Below are positions 12,390 through 25,002 of a stretch of DNA of 64,000 nucleotides, in pieces. Position numbers and translations under genes: made by a program. The stretch is from Clusia tigrina (taxonomy: Eukaryota; Arthropoda; Insecta; Diptera; Clusiidae). The notes beneath the pieces are model-generated. The model did no database searches. It was given only the letters and a program-made list of their open reading frames with translations, and was not told the origin of the DNA. Where the stretch lies: positions 214,504,325-214,568,324 of the forward strand of contig OV050030.1 of the NCBI GenBank assembly GCA_920105625.2, given 5' to 3'. The stretch's first letter is position 1. Every line of letters starts with the position of its first letter.

Positions 12390-15300
12390 AGCTATGCTAC
12401 ATTTGAGTCCCAATTCAAACACTGATAAAACTTCAAATGGCTCTAACTTCTATACGGTTCGTCCTATACTTATCAAAGTTTGCAACAATCAAATGCTTGT
12501 AACTTTTTACTGGAGCGTCATAAAATCTGGAAATTTTCAACATTCAAATGCTTGTAACTTCTTACTGGAGCTTAATAAAATCTTGAAATTTTGTGACAAT
12601 AAAGTTCTCGAGCCTCTTGTAAATTTAAGCTGTCGCTCATAGCTATGCTACCCTTGAGTCCCAAATAAACCACTGCTAAAACTTCAAATGGCCCTACCTT
12701 CTATACGGTGCGTCCTATACCTATCAAAGTTTGCAACAATCAAATGCGTGTAACTTTTTACTGGAGCGTCATAAAATCTTGAAATTTTGTGACAATAAAG
12801 TACTCGAGCCTCTTATCTATTTAAGCTATCATAGCTATGCTACCCTCGAGTCCCAAATCAAACACTGATAAAACTTTAACTGGCCCTTACTTCTATACGG
12901 TGCGTCCTACACTTATCAAAGTTTGCAACAATCAAATGCGTGTAACTTTTTACTGGAGCGTCATAAAACCCTGAAATTTGGTGACAATAAAGTACTCGAG
13001 CCTCTTATCAATTCAAGCTATCGCTCATAGCTATGCTACACTTGAGTCCCAAATCAAACACTGATAAAACTTCAAATGGCCCTAACTTCTATACGGTGAG
13101 TCCCACACCTATCAAATTTTGCAACAAACAAATGCTTGAAACTTTTTACTGGAGCGTCATAAAATCTGGAAATTTTCAACATTCAAACGCTTGTAACTTC
13201 TTACTGGAGCTTAATAAAATCTTGAAATTTTGTGACAATAAAGTTCTCGAGCCTCTTGTACATTTAAACTGTCGCTCATAGCTATGCTACCGTTGAGTCC
13301 CAAATCAACCACTGCTAAAACTTCAAATGGCCCTAACTTCTATACGGTGCGTCCTATACCTATCAAAGTTTGCAACAATCAAATGCATGTAACTTAACCC
13401 ATTAAAGTTTGCAACAATCAAATGCTTGTAACTTTTCACTGGAGCTTAATAAAATCTTGAAATTTTGTTACAATAAAGTACTCGAGCCTCTTGTCAATTT
13501 AAGCTATCTCTCATAGCTATGATACACTTGAGTCCCAAATCAAACACTTATAAAACTTCAAATTACCCTAACTTCTATAAGGTGCTTCCCACACCTATAA
13601 AAGTTTGCAACAATCAAATGCTTGTAACTTTTTACTGGAGCTTAATAAAACCTTGAAATTTTGTTACAATAAAGTACTCGAGCCTCTTGTCAATTTAAGC
13701 TATCTCTCATAGCTATGATACCCTTGAGTCCCAAATCAAATACTGATAAAACTTCAAATGACCCTAACTTCTATACGGTGCGTCCCACACCTATAACAGT
13801 TTGCAACAATCAAATGCTTGCAAGTTTTTACTGGAGCGTCATAAAACCTTGAAAATTTGTGACAATAAAGTACTCGAGCCTCTTATCAATTTAAACTATC
13901 GCTCATAGCTATGCTACCCTCGAGTCCCAAATCAAACACTGATAAAACTTTAAATGGCCCTAACTTCTATACAGTGCGTCCTACACCTATTAAACTTTGC
14001 CACATTCAAATGCTTGTAACTTTTTACTGGAACATCATAAAATCTTGAAATTTTGTGACAATAAAGTACTCGAGGCTCTCGTCAATTTAAGCTATCGCTC
14101 ATAGCTATGCTACATTTGAGTCCCAATTCAAACACTGATAAAACTTCAAATGGCTCTAACTTCTATACGGTGCGTCCTATACTTATCAAAGTTTGCAACA
14201 ATCAAATGCTTGTAACTTTTTACTGGAGCGTCATAAAATCTGGAAATTTTCAACATTCAAATGTTTGTAACTTCTTACTGGAGCTTAATAAAATCTTGAA
14301 ATTTTGTGACAATAAAGTTCTCGAGCCTCTTGTAAATTTAAGCTGTCGCTCATAGCTATGCTACCCTTGAGTCCCAAATAAACCACTGCTAAAACTTCAA
14401 ATGGCCCTACCTTCTATACGGTGCGTCCTATACCTATCAAAGTTTGCAACAATCAAATGCGTGTAACTTTTTACTGGAGCGTCATAAAATCTTGAAATTT
14501 TGTGACAATAAAGTACTCGAGCCTCTTATCTATTTAAGCTATCATAGCTATGCTACCCTCGAGTCCCAAATCAAACACTGATAAAACTTTAACTGGCCCT
14601 TACTTCTATACGGTGCGTCCTACACCTATCAAAGTTTGCAACAATCAAATGCTTGTAACTTTTTACTGGAGCGTCATAAAACCTTTAAATTTGGTGACAA
14701 TAAAGTACTCGAGCCTCTTATCAATTCAAGCTATCGCTCATAGCTATGCTACACTTGAGTCCCAAATCAAACACTGATAAAACTTCAAATGGCCCTAACT
14801 TCTATACGGTGAGTCCCACACCTATCAAATTTTGCAACAAACAAATGCTTGAAACTTTTTACTGGAGCGTCATAAAATCTGGAAATTTTCAACATTCAAA
14901 CGCTTGTAAATTCTTACTGGAGCTTAATAAAATCTTGAAATTTTGTGACAATAAAGTTCTCGAGCCTCTTGTACAGTTAAGCTGTCGCTCATAGCTATGC
15001 TACCGTTGAGTCCCAAATCAACCACTGCTAAAACTTCAAATGGCCCTAACTTCTATACGGTGCGTCCTATACCTATCAAAGTTTGCAACAATCAAATGCA
15101 CGTAACTTTTTACTGGAGCGTCATAAAATCTTGAAATTTTGTGACAATAAAGTACTCGAGCCTCTTATGAATTCAAGCTATCGCTCATAGCTATGCTACA
15201 ATTGAGTCCTAAATCAAACACTGATAAAACATCAAATGGCCCTAACTTCTATACGGTGCGTCCTATACCTATTAAAGTTTGCAACAATCAAATGCTTGTA

Positions 15301-17321
15301 ACTTTTTACTTGAGCGCCATAAAACCTTGAAATTTAGTGAAAATAAAGTACTCGAGCCTCTTATGAATTCAAGGTATCGCTCATAGCTATGCTACAATTG
15401 AGTCCCAAATCAAACACTGATAAAACTTCAAATGGCCCTAACTTCTATACGGTGCGTCCTATACCTATCAAAGTTTGCAACAATCAAATTCTTGTAACTT
15501 TTTACTTGAGCGCCATAAAACCTTGAAATTTGGTGAAAATAAAGTACTCGAGCCTCTTATGAATTCAAGCTATCGCTCATAGCTATGCTACACTTGAGTC
15601 CTAAATCAAACACTGATAAAACATCAAATGGCCCTAACTTCTATACGGTGCGTCCTATACCTATTAAAGTTTGCAACAATCAAATGCTTGTAACTTTTTA
15701 CTTGAGCGCCATAAAACCTTGAAATTTTGTGACAATAAAGTTCTCGAGCCTCTTGTACAGTTAAGCTGTCGCTCATAGCTATGCTACCGTTGAGTCCCAA
15801 ATCAACCACTGCTAAAACTTCAAATGGCCCTAACTTCTATATGGTGCGTCCTATACCTATCAAAGTTTGCAACAATCAAATGCACGTAACTTTTTACTGG
15901 AGCGTCATAAAATCTTGAAATTTTGTGACAATAAAGTACTCGAGCCTCTTATGAATTCAAGCTATCGCTCATAGCTATGCTACAATTGAGTCCTAAATCA
16001 AACACTGATAAAACATCAAATGGCCCTAACTTCTATACGGTGCGTCCTATACCTATTAAAGTTTGCAACAATCAAATGCTTGTAACTTTTCACTGGAGCT
16101 TAATAAAATCTTGAAATTTTGTTACAATAAAGTACTCGAGCCTCTTGTCAATTTAAGCTATCTCTCATAGCTATGATACACTTGAGTCCCAAATCAAACA
16201 CTTATAAAACTTCAAATTACCCTAACTTCTATACGGTGCTTCCCACACCTATAAAAGTTTGCAACAATCAAATGCTTGCAAGTTTTTACTGGAGCGTCAT
16301 AAAACCTGGAAAATTTGTGACAATAAAGTACTCGAGCCTCTCGTCAATTTAAGCTATCGCTCATAGCTATGCTACATTTGAGTCCTAATTCAAACGCTGA
16401 TAAAAATTTAAATGGCCCTAACTTCTATACGGTGCGTCCTATATCTATCAAAGTTTGCAACAATCAAATGCTTGTAACTTTGAAATTTTGTGACAATAAA
16501 GTACTCGAGCCTCTTATAAATTTAAGCTATCGCTCATAGCTATGTTACACTTGAGTCCCAAATCAAACACTGATAAAACTTCAAATGGCCGTAACTTCTT
16601 TACGGTGCGTCCTACACCTATCAAAGTTTGCAACAATCAAATTCTTGTAACTTTTTACTTGAGCGCCATAAAACCTTGAAATTTGGTGAAAATAAAGTAC
16701 TCGAGCCTCTTATGAATTCAAGCTATCGCTCATAGCTATGCTACACTTGAGTCCTAAATCAAACACTGATAAAACATCAAATGGCCCTAACTTCTATACG
16801 GTGCGTCCTATACCTATTAAAGTTTGCAACAATCAAATGCTTGTCACTTTTTACTTGAGCGCCATAAAACCTTGAAATTTGGTGAAAATAAAGTACTCGC
16901 GCGTCTTATGAATTCAAGCTATCGCTCATAGCTATGCTACACTTGAGTCCTAAATCAAACACTGATAAAACATCAAATGGCCCTAACTTCTATACGGTGC
17001 GTCCTATACCTATTAAAGTTTGCAACAATCAAATGCTTGTAACTTTTTACTGGAGCTTAATAAAATTTTGAAATTTTGTTACAATAAAGTACTCGAGCCT
17101 CTTGTCAATTTAAGCTATCTCTCATAGCTATGATACCCTTGAGTCCCAAATCAAACACTGATAAAACTTCAAACGACCCTAACTTCTATACGGTGCGTCC
17201 CACACCTATAACAGTTTGCAACAATCAAATGCTTGCAAGTTTTTACTGGAGCGTCATAAAACCTTGAAAATTTGTGACAATAAAGTACTCGAGCCTCTCG
17301 TCAATTTAAACTATCGCTCAT
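12390..17321. repeat. Rearranged transition between HOR A and HOR B
   Basis: This stretch is all satellite but does not follow either HOR order. A segment of about 1.5 kb is duplicated with a 1713-bp offset: the 251-bp monomers at 12390 and 13029 match those at 14103 and 14742. The first copy ends in an abnormal junction near 13395. A second patchwork zone lies at about 15400-16050, where blocks containing the CGCACGTAAC-type and TTGAGCGCC-type monomers are repeated. From about 16070 the sequence matches the tail of the B repeat. Confidence 0.7.
13393..13410. other. Abnormal monomer junction
   Basis: CATGTAACTT is followed directly by AACCCATTAAAGTTTGC. In all normal monomers CTTGTAACTTTTTACTGG continues and CTATTAAAGTTTGC is preceded by GTCCTATAC. 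Two monomers are thus joined out of register, with a short AACCC patch that neither parent has at this point. It marks a recombination breakpoint at the end of the 1.7-kb duplicated segment. Confidence 0.7.
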
Positions 17322-20300
17322 AGCTATGCTACATTTGAGTCCCAATTCAAACACTGATAAAAATTCAAATGGCCCTAACTTATATACGGTGCGTCCTATA
17401 CTTATCAAAGTTTGCAACAATCAAATGCTTGTAACTTTTTACTGGAGCGTCATAAAATCTGGAAATTTTCAATATTCAAAAGCTTGTAACTTCTTACTGG
17501 AGCTTAATAAAATCTTGAAATTTTGTGACAATAAAGTTCTCGAGCCTCTTGTAAATTTAAGCTGTCGCTCATAGCTATGCTATCCTTGATAAACCACTGC
17601 TAAAACTTCAAATGGCCCTAACTTCTATACGGTGCATCCTATACCTATCAAATGCTTGTAACTTTTTACTGGAGCGTCATAAAATCTTGAAATTTTGTGA
17701 CAATAAAGTACTCGAGCCTCTTATAAATTTAAGCTATCGCTCATAGCTATGTTACACTTGAGTCCCAAATCAAACACTGATAAAACTTCAAATGGCCCTA
17801 ACTTCTTTACGGTGCGTCCTACACCTATCAAAGTTTGCAACAATCAAATGCTTGTAACTTTTTACTTGAGCGCCATAAAACCTTGAAATTTGGTAAACAT
17901 AAAGTACTCGAGCCTCTTATGAATTCAAGCTATCGCTCATAGCTATGCTACACTTGAGTCCTAAATCAAACACTGATAAAACATCAAATGGCCCTAACTT
18001 CTATACGGTGCGTCCTATACCTATTAAAGTTTGCAACAATCAAATGCTTGTAACTTTTTACTGGAGCTTAATAAAACCTTGAAATTTTGTTACAATAAAG
18101 TACTCGAGCCTCTTGTCAATTTAAGCTATCTCTCATAGCTATGATACCCTTGAGTCCCAAATCAAACACTGATAGAAGTTCAAATGACCCTAACTTCTAT
18201 ACGGTGCGTCCCACACCAATAACAGTTTGCAACAATCAAATGCTTGCAAGTTTTTACTGGAGCGTCATAAAACCTTGAAAATTTGTGACAATAAAGTACT
18301 CGAGCCTCTTATCAATTTAAACTATCGCTCATAGCTATGCTACCCTCGAGTCCCAAATCAAACACTGATAAAACTTTAAATGGCCCTAACTTCTATACAG
18401 TGCGGCCTACACCTATTAAACTTTGCCACATTCAAATGCTTGTAACTTTTTACTGGAACATCATAAAATCTTGAAATTTTGTGACAATAAAGTACTCGAG
18501 GCTCTCGTCAATTTAAGCTATCGCTCATAGCTATGCTACATTTGAGTCCCAATTCAAACACTGATAAAACTTCAAATGGCTCTAACTTCTATACGGTGCG
18601 TCCTATACTTATCAAAGTTTGCAACAATCAAATGCTTGTAACTTTTTACTGGAGCGTCATAAAATCTGGAAATTTTCAACATTCAAATGCTTGTAACTTC
18701 TTACTGGAGCTTAATAAAATCTTGAAATTTTGTGACAATAAAGTTCTCGAGCCTCTTGTAAATTTAAGCAGTCGCTCATAGCTATGCTACCCTTGAGTCC
18801 CAAATAAACCACTGCTAAAACTTCAAATGGCCCTACCTTCTATACGGTGCGTCCTATACCTATCAAAGTTTGCAACAATCAAATGCGTGTAACTTTTTAC
18901 TGGAGCGTCATAAAATCTTGAAATTTTGTGACAATAAAGTACTCGAGCCTCTTATCTATTTAAGCTATCATAGCTATGCTACCCTCGCGTCCCAAATCAA
19001 ACACTGATAAAACTTTAACTGGCCCTTACTTCTATACGGTGCGTCCTACACCTATCAAAGTTTGCAACAATCAAATGCTTGTAACTTTTTACTGGAGCGT
19101 CATAAAACCTTGAAATTTGGTGACAATAAAGTACTCGAGCCTCTTATCAATTCAAGCTATCGCTCATAGCTATGCTACACTTGAGTCCCAAATCAAACAC
19201 TGATAAAACTTCAAATGGCCCTAACTTCTATACGGTGAGTCCCACACCTATCAAATTTTGCAACAATCAAATGCTTGAACCTTTTCTGGAGCGTCATAAA
19301 ATCTGGAAATTTTCAACATTCAAATGCTTGTAACTTCTTACTGGAGAGTCATTAAATCTGGAAATTTGGTGACATTAAAGTTCTCGAGCCTCTTGTACAT
19401 TTAAGCTGTCGCTCATAGCTATGCTACCGTTGAGTCCCAAATCAACCACTGCTAAAACTTCAAATGGCCCTAACTTCTATACGGTGCGTCCTATACCTAT
19501 CAAAGTTTGCAACAATCAAATGCATGTAACTTTTTACTGGAGCGTCATAAAATCTGGAAATTTTGTGACCATAAAGTACTCGAGCCTCTTATGAATTGAA
19601 GCTATCGCTCATAGCTATGCTACAATTGAGTCCTAAATCAAACACTGATAAAACATCAAATGGCCCTAACTTCTATACGGTGCGTCCTATACCTATTAAA
19701 GTTTGCAACAATCAAATGCTTGTAACTTTTTACTTGAGCGCCATAAAACCTTGAAATTTAGTGAAAATAAAGTACTCGAGCCTCTTATGAATTCAAGGTA
19801 TCGCTCATAGCTATGCTACACTTGAGTCCTAAATCAAACACTGATAAAACATCAAATGGCCCTAACTTCTATACGGTGCGTCCTATACCTATTAAAGTTT
19901 GCAACAATCAAATGCTTGTAACTTTTCACTGGAGCTTAATAAAATCTTGAAATTTTGTTACAATAAAGTACTCGAGCCTCTTGTCAATTTAAGCTATCTC
20001 TCATAGCTATGATACACTTGAGTCCCAAATCAAACACTTATAAAACTTCAAATTACCCTAACTTCTATACGGTGCTTCCCACACCTATAAAAGTTTGCAA
20101 CAATCAAATGCTTGCAAGTTTTTACTGGAGCGTCATAAAACCTGGAAAATTTGTGACAATAAAGTACTCGAGCCTCTCGTCAATTTAAGCTATCGCTCAT
20201 AGCTATGCTACATTTGAGTCCTAATTCAAACGCTGACAAAAATTTAAATGGCCCTAACTTCTATACGGTGCGTCCTATATCTATCAAAGTTTGCAACAAT

Positions 20301-21156
20301 CAAATGCTTGTAACTTTGAAATTTTGTGACAATAAAGTACTCGAGCCTCTTATAAATTTAAGCTATCGCTCATAGCTATGTTACACTTGAGTCCCAAATC
20401 AAACACTGATAAAACTTCAAATGGCCGTAACTTCTTTACGGTGCGTCCTACACCTATCAAAGTTTGCAACAATCAAATTCTTGTAACTTTTTACTTGAGC
20501 GCCATAAAACCTTGAAATTTGGTGAAAATAAAGTACTCGAGCCTCTTATGAATTCAAGCTATCGCTCATAGCTATGCTACACTTGAGTCCTAAATCAAAC
20601 ACTGATAAAACATCAAATGGCCCTAACTTCTATACGGTGCGTCCTATACCTATTAAAGTTTGCAACAATCAAATGCTTGTAACTTTTTACTTGAGCGCCA
20701 TAAAACCTTGAAATTTGGTGAAAATAAAGTACTCGCGCGTCTTATGAATTCAAGCTATCGCTCATAGCTATGCTACACTTGAGTCCTAAATCAAACACTG
20801 ATAAAACATCAAATGGCCCTAACTTCTATACGGTGCGTCCTATACCTATTAAAGTTTGCAACAATCAAATGCTTGTAACTTTTTACTGGAGCTTAATAAA
20901 TTTTGAAATTTTGTTACAATAAAGTACTCGAGCCTCTTGTCAATTTAAGCTATCTCTCATAGCTATGATACCCTTGAGTCCCAAATCAAACACTGATAAA
21001 ACTTCAAACGACCCTAACTTCTATACGGTGCGTCCCACACCTATAACAGTTTGCAACAATCAAATGCTTGCAAGTTTTTACTGGAGCGTCATAAAACCTT
21101 GAAAATTTGTGACAATAAAGTACTCGAGCCTCTCGTCAATTTAAACTATCGCTCAT
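17322..21156. repeat. Higher-order repeat B, copy 1 (3835 bp)
   Basis: The unit is anchored on the AGCT before the 251-bp monomer that contains AACTTATATACGG. Copy-specific markers shared only with B3 are: an 8-bp loss giving CCTTGATAAACC near 17583; GGTAAACAT near 17893; GATAGAAG near 18172; and CTTGAACCTTTTCTGG near 19276. It follows the same monomer order as B2-B4. Confidence 0.88.
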
Positions 21157-24100
21157 AGCTATGCTACATTTGAGTCCCAATTCAAACACTGATAAAAATT
21201 CAAATGGCCCTAACTTATATACGGTGCGTCCTATACTTATCAAAGTTTGCAACAATCAAATGCTTGTAACTTTTTACTGGAGCGTCATAAAATCTGGAAA
21301 TTTTCAACATTCAAAAGCTTGTAACTTCTTACTGGAGCTTAATAAAATCTTGAAATTTTGTGACAATAAAGTTCTCGAGCCTCTTGTAAATTTAAGCTGT
21401 CGATCATAGCTATGCTATCCTTGAGTCCCAAATAAACCACTGCTAAAACTTCAAATGGCCCTAACTTCTATACGGTGCGTCCTATACCTATCAAATGCTT
21501 GTAACTTTTTACTGGAGCGTCATAAAATCTTGAAATTTTGTGACAATAAAGTACTCGAGCCTCTTATAAATTTAAGCTATCGCTCATAGCTATGTTACAC
21601 TTGAGTCCCAAATCAAACACTGATAAAACTTCAAATGGTCCTAACTTCTTTACGGTGCGTCCTACACCTATCAAAGTTTGCAACAATCAAATGCTTGTAA
21701 CTTTTTACTTGAGCGCCATAAAACCTTGAAATTTGGTGAACATAAAGTACTCGAGCCTCTTATGAATTCAAGCTATCGCTCATAGCTATGCTACACTTGA
21801 GTCCTAAATCAAACACTGATAAAACATCAAATGGCCCTAACTTCTATACGGTGCGTCCTATACCTATTAAAGTTTGCAACAATCAAATGCTTGTAACTTT
21901 TTACTGGAGCTTAATAAAACCTTGAAATTTTGTTACAATAAAGTACTCGAGCCTCTTGTCAATTTAAGCTATCTCTCATAGCTATGATACCCTTGAGTCC
22001 CAAATCAAACACTGATAAAAGTTCAAATGACCCTAACTTCTATACGGTGCGTCCCACACCAATAACAGTTTGCAACAATCAAATGCTTGCAAGTTTTTAC
22101 TGGAGCGTCATAAAACCTTGAAAATTTGTGACAATAAAGTACTCGAGCCTCTTATCAATTTAAACTATCGCTCATAGCTATGCTACCCTCGAGTCCCAAA
22201 TCAAACACTGATAAAACTTTAAATGGCCCTAACTTCTATACAGTGCGGCCTACACCTATTAAACTTTGCCACATTCAAATGCTTGTAACTTTTTACTGGA
22301 ACATCATAAAATCTTGAAATTTTGTGACAATAAACTACTCGAGGCTCTCGTCAATTTAAGCTATCGCTCATAGCTATGCTACATTTGAGTCCCAATTCAA
22401 ACACTGATAAAACTTCAAATGGCTCTAACTTCTATACGGTGCGTCCTATACTTATCAAAGTTTGCAACAATCAAATGCTTGTAACTTTTTACTGGAGCGT
22501 CATAAAATCTGGAAATTTTCAACATTCAAATGCTTGTAACTTCTTACTGGAGCTTAATAAAATCTTGAAATTTTGTGACAATAAAGTTCTCGAGCCTCTT
22601 GTAAATTTAAGCAGTCGCTCATAGCTATGCTACCCTTGAGTCCCAAATAAACCACTGCTAAAACTTCAAATGGCCCTACCTTCTATACGGTGCGTCCTAT
22701 ACCTATCAAAGTTTGCAACAATCAAATGCGTGTAACTTTTTAATGGAGCGTCATAAAATCTTGAAATTTTGTGACAATAAAGTACTCGAGCCTCTTATCT
22801 ATTTAAGCTATCATAGCTATGCTACCCTCGCGTCCCAAATCAAACACTGATAAAACTTTAACTGGCCCTTACTTCTATACGGTGCGTCCTACACCTATCA
22901 AAGTTTGCAACAATCAAATGCTTGTAACTTTTTACTGGAGCGTCATAAAACCTTGAAATTTGGTGACAATAAAGTACTCGAGCCTCTTATGAATTCAAGG
23001 TATCGCTCATAGCTATGCTACACTTGAGTCCCAAATCAAACACTGATAAAACTTCAAATGGCCCTAACTTCTATACGGTGAGTCCCACACCTATCAAATT
23101 TTGCAACAAACAAATGCTTGAAACTTTTTACTGGAGCGTCATAAAATCTGGAAATTTTCAACATTCAAACGCTTGTAACTTCTTACTGGAGCTTAATAAA
23201 ATCTTGAAATTTTGTGACAATAAAGTTCTCGAGCCTCTTGTACATTTAAGCTGTCGCTCATAGCTATGCTACCGTTGAGTCCCAAATCAACCACTGCTGA
23301 AACTTCAAATGGCCCTAACTTCTATACGGTGCGTCCTATACCTATCAAAGTTTGCAACAATCAAATGCACGTAACTTTTTACTGGAGCGTCATAAAATCT
23401 TGAAATTTTGTGACAATAAAGTACTCGAGCCTCTTATGAATTCAAGCTATCGCTCATAGCTATGCTACAATTGAGTCCTAAATCAAACACTGATAAAACA
23501 TCAAATGGCCCTAACTTCTATACGGTGCGTCCTATACCTATTAAAGTTTGCAACAATCAAATGCTTGTAACTTTTTACTTGAGCGCCATAAAACCTTGAA
23601 ATTTAGTGAAAATAAAGTACTCGAGCCTCTTATGAATTCAAGGTATCGCTCATAGCTATGCTACACTTGAGTCCTAAATCAAACACTGATAAAACATCAA
23701 ATGGCCCTAACTTCTATACGGTGCGTCCTATACCTATTAAAGTTTGCAACAATCAAATGCTTGTAACTTTTCACTGGAGCTTAATAAAAACTTGAAATTT
23801 TGTTACAATAAAGTACTCGAGCCTCTTGTCAATTTAAGCTATCTCTCATAGCTATGATACACTTGAGTCCCAAATCAAACACTTATAAAACTTCAAATTA
23901 CCCTAACTTCTATACGGTGCTTCCCACACCTATAAAAGTTTGCAACAATCAAATGCTTGCAAGTTTTTACTGGAGCGTCATAAAACCTGGAAAATTTGTG
24001 ACAATAAAGTACTCGAGCCTCTCGTCAATTTAAGCTATCGCTCATAGCTATGCTATATTTGAGTCCTAATTAAAACGCTGATAAAAATTTAAATGGCCCT

Positions 24101-25002
24101 AACTTCTATACGGTGCGTCCTATATCTATCAAAGTTTGCAACAATCAAATGCTTGTAACTTTGAAATTTTGTGACAATAAAGTACTCGAGCCTCTTATAA
24201 ATTTAAGCTATCGCTCATAGCTATGTTACACTTGAGTCCCAAATCAAACACTGATAAAACTTCAAATGGCCGTAACTTCTTTACGGTGCGTCCTACACCT
24301 ATCAAAGTTTGCAACAATCAAATTCTTGTAACTTTTTACTTGAGCGCCATAAAACCTTGAAATTTGGTGAAAATAAAGTACTCGAGCCTCTTATGAATTC
24401 AAGCTATCGCTCATAGCTATGCTACACTTGAGTCCTAAATCAAACACTGATAAAACATCAAATGGCCCTAACTTCTATACGGTGCGTCCTATACCTATTA
24501 AAGTTTGCAACAATCAAATGCTTGTCACTTTTTACTTGAGCGCCATAAAACCTTGAAATTTGGTGAAAATAAAGTACTCGCGCGTCTTATGAATTCAAGC
24601 TATCGCTCATAGCTATGCTACACTTGAGTCCTAAATCAAACACTGATAAAACATCAAATGGCCCTAACTTCTATACGGTGCGTCCTATACCTATTAAAGT
24701 TTGCAACAATCAAATGCTTGTAACTTTTTACTGGAGCTTAATAAAATTTTGAAATTTTGTTACAATAAAGTACTCGAGCCTCTTGTCAATTTAAGCTATC
24801 TCTCATAGCTATGATACCCTTGAGTCCCAAATCAAACACTGATAAAACTTCAAACGACCCTAACTTCTATACGGTGCGTCCCACACCTATAACAGTTTGC
24901 AACAATCAAATGCTTGCAAGTTTTTACTGGAGCGTCATAAAACCTTGAAAATTTGTGACAATAAAGTACTCGAGCCTCTCGTCAATTTAAACTATCGCTC
25001 AT
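21157..25002. repeat. Higher-order repeat B, copy 2 (3846 bp)
   Basis: It has the same order as B1 but carries the alternative allele at the diagnostic sites. It keeps CTTGAGTCCCAAATAAACC near 21420, GGTGAACAT near 21737 and GATAAAAG near 22015, and has AATAAACTACTCGAGG near 22328. These alleles are shared with B4. Its last part carries CTTGTCAC near 24521, as does the same point upstream of B1 (near 16850). Confidence 0.88.

Noticed and set aside
15624..15809. Minus-strand 61-codon frame in the satellite
   Set aside because: It spans a patchwork of two monomers, is not shared with other HOR copies, and has no recognisable protein feature.
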